Virus record (IMG/VR): IMGVR_UViG_3300032435_000024
Span: 1-41,266 of that record
DNA length: 41,266 nt
Direction: 5' to 3' (one strand)
DNA from: a virus
This document shows, piece after piece, positions 14,839 to 20,665 of this stretch (positions within the stretch are counted from its first letter, which is position 1; every line of letters begins with the position of its first letter). The notes below the pieces were generated by a model that did no database searches, was not told the DNA's origin, and saw only the letters and a list, made by a program, of their open reading frames with translations. A program made the position numbers and the translations under genes.

Positions 14839-15853
14839 TTGCTTCAGCCCCTTCCGGTACGGACTCTTGAATGCAAACGATATATCGGCACAGTTCGTCG
14901 ACGTTATTTTTGCCGAGTTCAGCGACCTCGGATTTCTGCAGCGTGCTGTGCAGGAGTCGCAGTTCGTTTTTGTTTTTCGCGTTTGTGATCTCTGCCCAAT
15001 ACTCGTTGTAACGGCTTAACTGGTGCGGGTCTTTGATGCGTTTTTGTGACGCGGTGTGGCCCATTCGAAACACTCGCATGTTGCGTTCGTACTCTGTGAT
15101 TTCTTCGGCCTTCGCGGCAACGCCCGCCGTGGCCTCAATCGTCGACACCGGCGGCAGATAGCCAGTCGGATGATCGATTACCAGAACGCCTGATGTGATC
15201 TCATCACTTGCATCGTCGTCGGCCTCCAGCGAAATCGAAGTAGCTTTCTTCCAGAGCTTTTTGAGCAGCGACCGCTCAGCATGCGATTCAATTTTTGCGA
15301 TTCCATCCGTAGCATTTGCGTTGACGCCGATCGTGGTATCAATGACGACCTTTTTACCTTTGAACAAAACACTGCCCCGCACTCGAACGCACCACATCTG
15401 CCGATCGGCCAACTTGCGCCACTCCGGCGGATCCAGATTCGTGTCAAGATCGCTGCAATGCTCGTGGAGAAAAAACAATCGGCGGTAGCCATCTTCCTTA
15501 ATGTACAGCGTGCCGTTGGCCCAAATACTGTATTGCTTTGAGCACAACTCAAACTGCTTTGCTTCGGCTTCAGCAACAACTGTATGACACACCTCATTCG
15601 TGGGTCTCTTCCCATCCCTACCGCCTTCGCAAAGAATTTTGCCTCGATCGTAGCACTTTACGAGCCATGTTTTTTCCGCGTCACTCATCGCGTCCTCGAT
15701 GGCAAATGAGCCAGCCACGATCAAGGCGGATGCGATATCCGGATTGTTGCTAATCGCCTTTCGTATCGCCGTTTTGACCTCACCTGACTTGATCAGGAAT
15801 CCGGTCGCCAGTGCTGTGATGTCACTAGTCTTAAATTTCGCTATTTCTGACAT
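14831..15853 (-). CDS. Candidate single-strand annealing / recombination protein (RecT-like)
   Basis: A protein of 340 residues. The central part (about 110-205) has YIKEDGYRRLFFLHEHC, DPPEWRKLADRQMWCVRVRG and HAERSLLKKLWKKAT. This order of an 'input plus modified step plus A-x-R-helix' recalls phage RecT/ERF-like annealing proteins, but the match is loose. The C-terminal ~90 residues are helical and charged. Neighbours are a VRR-NUC nuclease and replication genes, which fits a recombination role. Equally it could be an unrelated DNA-metabolism protein. Confidence 0.55.
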   Translation of the reverse strand: MSEIAKFKTSDITALATGFLIKSGEVKTAIRKAISNNPDIASALIVAGSFAIEDAMSDAEKTWLVKCYDRGKILCEGGRDGKRPTNEVCHTVVAEAEAKQFELCSKQYSIWANGTLYIKEDGYRRLFFLHEHCSDLDTNLDPPEWRKLADRQMWCVRVRGSVLFKGKKVVIDTTIGVNANATDGIAKIESHAERSLLKKLWKKATSISLEADDDASDEITSGVLVIDHPTGYLPPVSTIEATAGVAAKAEEITEYERNMRVFRMGHTASQKRIKDPHQLSRYNEYWAEITNAKNKNELRLLHSTLQKSEVAELGKNNVDELCRYIVCIQESVPEGAEANG

Positions 15854-16157
15854 TTTGAAACTTTCTAATTTCTGAAATGAAAAGTTCTAAATCTTCGTCC
15901 GTTATCGCTTCAGCGGCCCGCGTGATTGCGATGTCGCGATTCCAGTCCTCAATATCTCGCTTTGCCTTTGCGACCCGCCGCCGCCAGTGCTCACAATCGC
16001 CTGGCTTTCGGGTATCGAGCGGCATTCCATTTGGGCACGGGTAAGGTTCGTTAAAATCCCGCAGGCCGAGGTACAGGCTATCGCCCGCCGTCATACCGAA
16101 TGCGCCACGATCTCGGCAGCGACGATCCCATGTGAGGTAGCGGCTGTAGTCGCTCAT
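15831..16157 (-). CDS. Hypothetical protein
   Basis: A protein of 108 residues from ATG 16157. AAAGGAGG lies about 14 bases upstream, rather far. The N-terminus has aromatic and Arg residues with Cys (YLTWDRRCRDRG), then a Pro/Cys segment (YPCPNGMPLD) and a charged helix. It overlaps the RecT-like gene by 23 bases. No family is recognised. Confidence 0.6.
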   Translation of the reverse strand: MSDYSRYLTWDRRCRDRGAFGMTAGDSLYLGLRDFNEPYPCPNGMPLDTRKPGDCEHWRRRVAKAKRDIEDWNRDIAITRAAEAITDEDLELFISEIRKFQNVRNSEI

Positions 16158-16159
16158 GG

Positions 16160-16582
16160 CTAAATCACTGCCTCCTTTCGAATTTTCCGGGCGACCCACC
16201 TTCGCATGCGACGCCATCGCGATTCCGGCGACTCGTCTCTGCTGCCTCCTTCGTCGTTTTGATATTCGATTTCGGCGGCCATCTCGCGGGGGATTGCAGC
16301 GAGTAGACCGACCACATCGGGATCTTCAAAATCCATCCCCGCGACGTCGACGCCCCTGGCTTTACAAACCACGCCGATCGTGCAGCAATCGCCGTCCATA
16401 TCGATCAGCTCGCCGTGGATCAGTATCTTGTCTGGCATCGCATCCATTGCGCCAGCAAGCTCGACCAAAAACGCCTGCATGTGCTCACTGCGAATCGTTG
16501 TGTTTATTTCCGCTCGCCAGCTATCATATGCCTGTTCTGATGCGTCCTCGTCGTCAGCGTCAACGTATCCGCTCCGGCTCAT
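16160..16582 (-). CDS. Hypothetical acidic protein
   Basis: A protein of 140 residues from ATG 16582 with CAGGAG upstream; a longer frame to 16615 is possible. The first part is acidic (DADDEDASEQAYDSW), the middle is beta-rich with GELIDMDGDCCTIGVVC, and the end is very basic (SRWRRMRRWVARKIRKEA). No family is recognised. It sits between the nuclease gene and the 15831-16157 gene. Confidence 0.65.
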   Translation of the reverse strand: MSRSGYVDADDEDASEQAYDSWRAEINTTIRSEHMQAFLVELAGAMDAMPDKILIHGELIDMDGDCCTIGVVCKARGVDVAGMDFEDPDVVGLLAAIPREMAAEIEYQNDEGGSRDESPESRWRRMRRWVARKIRKEAVI

Positions 16583-16611
16583 AAATTGCTCCTGTTTTTT
16601 AAATCCAAACA

Positions 16612-16944
16612 TCACATCAATAATCGCAAAATCTCATTCCAGTTTTTCGGTCGCCACACAAAGCCACGGGTCTCTCTCAGCCAGTCCTGCTGCTCTGCGC
16701 TGACCGTCCCCGCATCCGTTTTCAGCTCCGCAAAAATCACGACGCCATTGCGAGCCAGTACTAAATCCGGAAAGCCGGCACCATCGCCTTCAACCGGTGT
16801 CCGCCATGTTTCTTTGCCGTTTCGAATCACCCGAGCGGGACGGAAATGTGCGACCTTCCATCCTTTGAGTTGCGCCAGCTCGATCACCTGTTTTTGAAAT
16901 TCTCGCTCGGTCTCTTTCGGAAGTCCGCTCTGTTTTTTTGCCAC
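16612..16944 (-). CDS. VRR-NUC domain nuclease
   Basis: A protein of 110 residues with a GTG start. It carries the whole VRR-NUC core of the PD-(D/E)XK superfamily: Glu 14 in the first helix, GAGFPDLVLAR (Asp 60), VVIFAELKTDAG (Glu 73, Lys 75) and SAEQQDWL (Gln 85-86). Stand-alone copies of this size are common in phages and resolve or process branched DNA. Its place next to the recombination and replication genes fits. The frame at 16790-16990 is a shadow of this gene. Confidence 0.88.
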   Translation of the reverse strand: MAKKQSGLPKETEREFQKQVIELAQLKGWKVAHFRPARVIRNGKETWRTPVEGDGAGFPDLVLARNGVVIFAELKTDAGTVSAEQQDWLRETRGFVWRPKNWNEILRLLM

Positions 16945-17032
16945 TGATCAGTCCATCGTAAAAAAGGGAGCCTGCCGATGTGCGGTTCATACGAAGACCG
17001 CGGATTCAGGTGTGCACCGGCGCGCAGTGCGT

Positions 17033-17224
17033 TTAGTCGCAATCCGAATCCGCCGATGCCCGATCCTGCAGAATCTGTTCGTGGATCTCCTCACGGTTGA
17101 CGGCGATATGCTTCGGGGCATCGATTCCTACGGACACTGTGTCGCCGCGAATCCCTATAATCGTGACGATAATGCCGTCCCCGATCATGATTTTCTGAAA
17201 CGCTTTTCGTCGTAGAACCAGCAT
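17033..17224 (-). CDS. csrA: Carbon storage regulator CsrA homologue
   Basis: A protein of 63 residues, full length. It starts MLVLRRKAFQKIMIGDGI, then GIRGDTVSVGIDAP and VNREEI, matching the CsrA pattern closely: the basic N-terminal RNA-binding strand, the GxxVxxGIxAP core and the VxRxEI helix start are all there. CsrA is a dimer that binds GGA-containing mRNA leaders and controls translation and stability. AAGGAGG lies directly upstream of the ATG. It could retune host metabolism or phage mRNAs; no promoter of its own is clear. Confidence 0.93.
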   Translation of the reverse strand: MLVLRRKAFQKIMIGDGIIVTIIGIRGDTVSVGIDAPKHIAVNREEIHEQILQDRASADSDCD

Positions 17225-17250
17225 ACAAACCTCCTTGTTTATGGATTGTG

Positions 17251-17286
17251 AAAAACCTGACCGGCCTCATGCCTCACGGGGATCAG
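17251..17286 (-). terminator. Weak terminator candidate upstream of csrA
   Basis: On the minus strand CTGATCC... pairs with GGTCAG with one bulge (17286-17257) and is followed by GG plus a TTTTT run (17255-17251). It ends about 25 bases before the csrA start. It may end transcription from the genes upstream or attenuate csrA expression. The stem is short. Confidence 0.4.
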
Positions 17287-17296
17287 CCGCCGCGAA

Positions 17297-17377
17297 TCAT
17301 TCGCAGTTAATCAGGTATCGCCCTGCTCGGTTACGATCCGAGTTTGCTCGCCGATCGTCATCAGTGAGCAGCACCAT
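17297..17377 (-). CDS. Possible 26-residue microprotein
   Basis: A short frame in the 172-base gap between csrA and the 17397-17768 gene. It starts at ATG 17375-17377 and ends in TGA at 17297. The product is hydrophilic with Asp/Arg clusters (LLTDDDRRANSDRNRAG), unlike a random shadow, but there is no convincing ribosome-binding site. It is reported mainly so that the gap is described. Confidence 0.25.
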   Translation of the reverse strand: MVLLTDDDRRANSDRNRAGRYLINCE

Positions 17378-17396
17378 GCTAGACAGGACGAGCGAC

Positions 17397-17768
17397 CTAC
17401 TGGTTTATTTCGTATTCACTAAGTGCAGTTTTCGCGAACTGCACAGCATCGTAGGCGGCTCCGTTGATTGCGGCGTGGCTGTAGTCGAGCTGCGAGATAT
17501 TGCGCAACGTAGCCACGAGGTGCTGAACGGCAGACGTCGCCTTAATAGACTCAACGAACTGCATGTGGTCCGGATCGATACTTTCAACCCTGCCGTCTGG
17601 CCACTCGATGATCGCCGTCGTGTAACTTGCGCAGCTAGTGTCTGTTTCGGCTAGACCCAATCCGAATTGATGAAATGACGCTTCACCAATCGGCTCTCTC
17701 AGCCATCGCGGAAATTCCCCCGGTGGCTGACGAACGCTTTTACTCACGATCACTTTCCGTAACTTCAT
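17397..17768 (-). CDS. Hypothetical protein
   Basis: A protein of 123 residues; ATG 17768 has GGAG at good distance, while upstream starts lie too close. It starts MKLRKVIVSKS, has several Trp and Pro (PPGEFPRWLREP), then an acidic strand and a helical C-terminal half. No family is recognised. A cluster of four stem-loops (17847-17926) lies in its leader. Confidence 0.65.
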   Translation of the reverse strand: MKLRKVIVSKSVRQPPGEFPRWLREPIGEASFHQFGLGLAETDTSCASYTTAIIEWPDGRVESIDPDHMQFVESIKATSAVQHLVATLRNISQLDYSHAAINGAAYDAVQFAKTALSEYEINQ

Positions 17769-17846
17769 TTTCATTTCTCCGTTAGTAAAACTCAAACAAA
17801 TATGTCCGCGGATCTCCGCCAGATGACTCGCCACGGTTTTGTTAAG

Positions 17847-17926
17847 GAGCGTGGCAACGGAACGCTCTCACGGCGTACGTCGTGAGCGGCTGCGTGTACT
17901 CAGCCGCTGAAGGTGTCACGACACCT
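17847..17926 (-). ncRNA. Cluster of four adjacent stem-loops (candidate structured RNA)
   Basis: In 80 bases there are four perfect inverted repeats end to end: GAGCGT/ACGCTC (17847-17867), CTCACG/CGTGAG (17867-17886), AGCGGCTG/CAGCCGCT (17885-17908) and AGGTGTC/GACACCT (17911-17926). On the minus-strand transcript they fold just after the stop of the 17930-18082 gene and about 80 bases before the start of the 17397-17768 gene. No T run follows, so they do not look like terminators. They could be a small structured RNA, a leader regulating the next gene, or a block against exonucleases. No known RNA family is recognised. Confidence 0.55.
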
Positions 17927-17929
17927 GGT

Positions 17930-18082
17930 TTATGGATGCAATTGCTTGCACCGCTGGTCGATTGCTCGTTCTGTTTGCCTGCGTTTTCTTGCGTCGGCCG
18001 CGTCAACCATTGGCCAGCAGAGGACCGCGCAGAAGATGCCTGAGAGGCAGGCGATTGCGAAACAGATCAGGTCGTTGAGCAT
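17930..18082 (-). CDS. 50-residue membrane microprotein
   Basis: A short frame with CGGAGG seven bases before the ATG at 18080-18082, a near-ideal site. It has one Cys-rich membrane segment (LICFAIACLSGIFCAVLCW, residues 5-23), then a short basic tail (ARKRRQTERA). It overlaps the end of the 18067-18426 gene by 16 bases. It could be a superinfection-exclusion or lysis-type peptide; the function is unknown. Confidence 0.7.
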   Translation of the reverse strand: MLNDLICFAIACLSGIFCAVLCWPMVDAADARKRRQTERAIDQRCKQLHP

Positions 18083-18426
18083 TGTGTGGCCTCCGCTTTT
18101 GCGATTAGCGTGCGTATCCGCCTTGACAGACTAGCAGGGTCTCGGCGCTGATCAGGCCGTTCCCAGAATTCAACGGCACTCAGGCATTGCTGCAAGACGG
18201 ACAGCATGTCCGGCACGGCCTCGGGATTGATTCCCTCGCAGGCGTTGACGCAGGCGACTATTCGGGCTGCGTTAGCGTCCATTTGGTTGTTCGTGCTTGA
18301 AATAAACGCGATGCTGTTAGCGACGCACTTACCGTCTTTGTCGGGGATGTTGTCGACGATCGACGGGCGACTGCGGTCCGATCCGTAGCCGTCGTAGATT
18401 TTCCATGGTCCGGGTGTGTGGCTCAT
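18067..18426 (-). CDS. Phage hypothetical protein of the SHTPGPWK family
   Basis: A protein of 119 residues. It starts SHTPGPWKIYDGYG and has AFISSTNNQMDANAARIVACVNAC further on, then a helical part with AVPDMLSVLQ. Small proteins with this N-terminus and an 'ANA-x-x-x-A' centre are common in phages of many hosts; their function is unknown. GAGGG precedes the ATG. The start overlaps the stop of the upstream gene (TAATG). Confidence 0.75.
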   Translation of the reverse strand: MSHTPGPWKIYDGYGSDRSRPSIVDNIPDKDGKCVANSIAFISSTNNQMDANAARIVACVNACEGINPEAVPDMLSVLQQCLSAVEFWERPDQRRDPASLSRRIRTLIAKAEATQCSTT

Positions 18427-18611
18427 TATTGTTCCCTCATGAGGTCATTCACAACATCGCTCAGGCTTTCGCCGGTGCGCGTTTTTCTCGCGACAATTCG
18501 ATCATCGATAGCGCGGTCGAAATTGACCGTCCGCTGAACGCGATCCCCTTTGGATTTGCGACCTCCGCCAGGGGCTCGTTTGCGGGGCGGTGGTTTGGAT
18601 TTGCGTTTCAT
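18426..18611 (-). CDS. Small basic CopG-like (ribbon-helix-helix) protein
   Basis: A protein of 61 residues. A basic arm (KRKSKPPPRKRAPGGGRKSK) is followed by RVQRTVNFDRAIDDRIVARK and SLSDVVNDLM, a strand-helix-helix layout typical of ribbon-helix-helix DNA-binding proteins. It probably binds DNA as a dimer and may regulate neighbouring genes. Its stop overlaps the next start as TAATG. Confidence 0.7.
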   Translation of the reverse strand: MKRKSKPPPRKRAPGGGRKSKGDRVQRTVNFDRAIDDRIVARKTRTGESLSDVVNDLMREQ

Positions 18612-18633
18612 GCTGATTTCGTTCGGAGGAAAG

Positions 18634-18658
18634 TCCCGGCTTCATGTCGAGACCGGGT
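18634..18658 (-). other. Hairpin of the CCCGGTCTCA family
   Basis: On the minus strand CCCGGTCTC, a short loop ACATG, then AAGCCGGGA gives an imperfect stem, followed by CTTTC. It lies between the 18673-18885 gene and the CopG-like gene. The sequence is clearly related to the hairpin at 18919-18941, with changes in one arm. Confidence 0.6.
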
Positions 18659-18672
18659 ATTGTGCGAAGGTT

Positions 18673-18885
18673 TTACCGCTCCAAATACCACGAACCGAAA
18701 TCGACTCGCTTTTCGGTGATGGAAGCGAGCTCATTCGTCGCATGCAGCGTTGCGTTTACTCGTGTTGTTCCGTCTGCGTAGTGCTCGATTTCGCAGCGGT
18801 TTTTTTCGATATATCCTTGTGCATTGAACAGCGTCCATCCGCTTGTGATTCCAATCGCAGGCCCGATTGTGTTGGTCGTCGTCAT
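18673..18885 (-). CDS. Hypothetical protein with MTTTNT start, paralogous leader
   Basis: A protein of 70 residues from ATG 18885 (GGGAGA upstream). It starts MTTTNT like the next gene upstream (18956-19159). The two leaders are also nearly alike (GAAACCAACCACAC then GGGAGAATT or AGGAGAATT), which suggests a duplicated expression cassette. The rest is not clearly similar: here a beta-rich domain with TLFNAQGYIEKNRCEIEHY. A longer frame to 19098 reads through the hairpin and is rejected. Confidence 0.65.
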   Translation of the reverse strand: MTTTNTIGPAIGITSGWTLFNAQGYIEKNRCEIEHYADGTTRVNATLHATNELASITEKRVDFGSWYLER

Positions 18886-18918
18886 CTGAATTCTCCCGTG
18901 TGGTTGGTTTCTGAAAGT

Positions 18919-18941
18919 CCCGGTCTCACGATGAGACCGGG
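18919..18941 (-). other. Perfect hairpin of the CCCGGTCTCA family
   Basis: A perfect ten-pair stem CCCGGTCTCA / TGAGACCGGG with a three-base loop, followed on the minus strand by ACTTTC. It lies between the two MTTTNT genes. It is the best preserved member of four hairpins of this type in the window. The strict symmetry also fits an operator, and the lack of a T run argues against a strong terminator. Confidence 0.75.
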
Positions 18942-18955
18942 TGTGTGCGAGGCTA

Positions 18956-19159
18956 CTACCAGCGGTAGTGAACTGCGTTTGTCGCGACAAACCCACTGCA
19001 CTTAGTGATTTTCCCATCGACGATCTCGCCAGCAATCTCCTCCTGTATGTCGGCAGGGCAGTCAATCTCCGTTGCTGCAACCCAGCAGTGGCCGACACTG
19101 CTTTTGTCGTACTGGATTGCGATTTGGCAAACGGTGATCTGTGTGTTTGTTGTTGTCAT
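18956..19159 (-). CDS. Hypothetical protein with MTTTNT start
   Basis: A protein of 67 residues from ATG 19159 (AGGAGA upstream), beta-rich with WVAATEIDCPADIQ and KCSGFVATNAVHY. It shares the first six residues and the leader with the 18673-18885 gene. It is the first gene behind the promoter at 19206-19233. No family is recognised. Confidence 0.65.
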   Translation of the reverse strand: MTTTNTQITVCQIAIQYDKSSVGHCWVAATEIDCPADIQEEIAGEIVDGKITKCSGFVATNAVHYRW

Positions 19160-19205
19160 CGTCAATTCTCCTGTGTGGTTGGTTTCGTTTTCGTCTGACT
19201 GGTGA

Positions 19206-19233
19206 AGTATATCCATCATCGTCTTATTGTCTA
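19206..19233 (-). promoter_or_regulatory. Sigma-70-type promoter of the small-gene cluster
   Basis: On the minus strand TAGACA (19233-19228) and TATACT (19211-19206) are 16 bases apart. Initiation near 19199 would give a leader of about 40 bases before the ATG at 19159. It lies in a 210-base stretch without genes, downstream of a dyad hairpin at 19285-19310. Confidence 0.55.
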
Positions 19234-19284
19234 GTCGGAAATAAGCGAATCCAGAAAGATTTTTCGGAAGGCGTGAAACGAAGC

Positions 19285-19310
19285 GAGCCCGGGCCGATCG
19301 GCCAGGGCTC
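19285..19310 (-). other. 26-base dyad hairpin in a gene-free stretch
   Basis: GAGCCC, one mismatch, then the perfect palindrome GGCCGATCGGCC, then GGGCTC: 12 of 13 positions pair. No T run follows on either strand. It lies between the 19370-19594 gene and the promoter at 19206-19233. It may bind a regulator or end transcription with help from Rho. Confidence 0.6.
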
Positions 19311-19369
19311 TCCCAGTGCTCCGTTTTGCTGGCCCCGTCTTATTGGGGGCGAGCGGCAACTATGACGGA

Positions 19370-19594
19370 CTAAGTGATTTGCAGCGATTTGACTTCGTTA
19401 TAAAGTTGCACCGACCATTCACCCGGGCGAATTTCGCAGGCACGAACGAACACGTTAAAATTCAGGCTTTTGTCGCTCGTCGTCAGGCTATGGGCGTCGC
19501 ATTCCCAGATCGGCGATCCGGGCTTTGTCTGGTGCCAGTGATGGCAGCGTATGCCTGCTTTTTCGATTTCTTCGATTACGTGTTTTGGGACCAT
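19370..19594 (-). CDS. Hypothetical protein
   Basis: A protein of 74 residues. A charged helix (HVIEEIEKAGIR) is followed by a Cys/His/Trp segment (CHHWHQTKPGSPIWEC) that may bind a metal, and a beta-rich end. A ribbon of GAAAGA precedes the ATG. It follows the SAM methyltransferase gene after 14 bases and is the last gene before the 210-base gap. No family is recognised. Confidence 0.6.
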   Translation of the reverse strand: MVPKHVIEEIEKAGIRCHHWHQTKPGSPIWECDAHSLTTSDKSLNFNVFVRACEIRPGEWSVQLYNEVKSLQIT

Positions 19595-19608
19595 TGGTTA
19601 TTCGTCTT

Positions 19609-20145
19609 TCACTGGTATGCAATTGCCTGAATATCTTCCCCGACTTGCTCGCATTCGATCCGCCCCAAGCCAGCAGACAGCATCGCTTTCGCGACCTCGT
19701 CGGCTGACAGATTGCGATAATATTCATCCTGCCTTAACTCATCGCCATCAATCGCGGAGTGCTCCGCTCGCCCTGGACCGGCACAAGTTACGATCATTCG
19801 ACCGCCTGCCCGGATCCATGTCGCGGCGGCTTCAATAATCTTTCGCCAATTCGCAGCATGCTCCAACACCTCACAGCAGATGACGAGGTCACAGAGTCCT
19901 GATGGCCGATAGCGTTCAGCATCGCAAATGATATCGACAGCAGGGCCGGCGTGAAGATCCAGCCCAATCCATGTGGCATTCGGCCAATATGCACGAGCGC
20001 TGCCGTTGATGTCGCGGCTGCCGATTTCAATCACTGATATAAAATCACTCGAACCCTGCGATCGCAGAAATTGTGAGCATTCAGGATGCACTGGTCTGAC
20101 CCCTCGAAAAATCAGCGCATGCTTTCGCGTCCGCACATTCACCAT
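19609..20145 (-). CDS. Class I SAM-dependent methyltransferase
   Basis: A protein of 178 residues from ATG 20145. The Rossmann motifs are clear: VIEIGSRDINGSA (motif I), WIGLDLHAG, VDIICDAERY, LCDLVICCEVLEHAANW and IRAGGRMIVTCAG. This is the small-molecule or glycan type (Methyltransf_11-like), not a DNA methylase: no DPPY or NPPY is present. Together with the oxygenase and glycosyltransferase it forms a modification cassette. It overlaps the oxygenase gene by about 65 bases. Confidence 0.82.
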   Translation of the reverse strand: MVNVRTRKHALIFRGVRPVHPECSQFLRSQGSSDFISVIEIGSRDINGSARAYWPNATWIGLDLHAGPAVDIICDAERYRPSGLCDLVICCEVLEHAANWRKIIEAAATWIRAGGRMIVTCAGPGRAEHSAIDGDELRQDEYYRNLSADEVAKAMLSAGLGRIECEQVGEDIQAIAYQ

Positions 20146-20665
20146 GCTCCCAGGCAAACAGGGCCAGCGTTTTGCGGTACGGTGATTGGTTACTTGTTCG
20201 CAGTACCTCGTGCCATTCTTGCTTGGTTTCAAAAATCACTGTCACATTTGAGATCGGACTGAGACAACAGCCTTGCCTCTCCAGTACAAGTTGCCCGCCA
20301 TTTGACTCGCCAATCGTGGCGACAAACAACACGATTGAATGAGTTCTTCGCCACGGTCGAATAGGATGGCGCTCTGCATCCAGATGCCTTGCGAGGAATC
20401 CGCCAGGTGGCATCATGTGCATGCCAGCCGCGTGCAGGTCGTAGTCAATAAACGAGTCCCCGATATGTGGAATCACCGCAATCGCCAAGGCATCCAGTGC
20501 CGCAATGCAAGCCGGTGGAATTCGTGACCTATCCATCGATCCGAATTTATTTCCAGTCGCCCCATTGTATCGGTGCCAATACGGCCAGCCGGGATCAGGC
20601 CATGCAGCCTCTGCTGTACGACACAATGCGGCAGGGATCATGTTTTCAATAATCTGAACTGACAC
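20081..20665 (-). CDS. 2-oxoglutarate/Fe(II)-dependent oxygenase, prolyl hydroxylase-like
   Basis: A protein of 194 residues from GTG 20665, which has a perfect AGGAGG six bases upstream; the longer frame to 20746 is rejected. The catalytic triad is complete: His 94 and Asp 96 (ARHLDAE), His 152 (EWHEVLR), and Arg 164 (SPYRKTLALF) for 2-oxoglutarate. GGQLVLE and VTVIFETKQEWHEVL give the double-stranded beta-helix core. It probably hydroxylates a protein or sugar. The neighbours suggest the target is the phage tail or its glycans. It overlaps the glycosyltransferase gene by 20 bases. Confidence 0.82.
   Translation of the reverse strand: MSVQIIENMIPAALCRTAEAAWPDPGWPYWHRYNGATGNKFGSMDRSRIPPACIAALDALAIAVIPHIGDSFIDYDLHAAGMHMMPPGGFLARHLDAERHPIRPWRRTHSIVLFVATIGESNGGQLVLERQGCCLSPISNVTVIFETKQEWHEVLRTSNQSPYRKTLALFAWEHGECADAKACADFSRGQTSAS

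Noticed and set aside
16790-16990. Frame of 66 codons before the VRR-NUC gene
   Set aside because: It overlaps the nuclease gene in another frame and becomes Arg/Gly/Ser-rich; only the nuclease frame has motifs.
17847-17926. tRNA gene in the stem-loop cluster
   Set aside because: The four stems are arranged in a row without an acceptor stem closing them and without a T-loop sequence.
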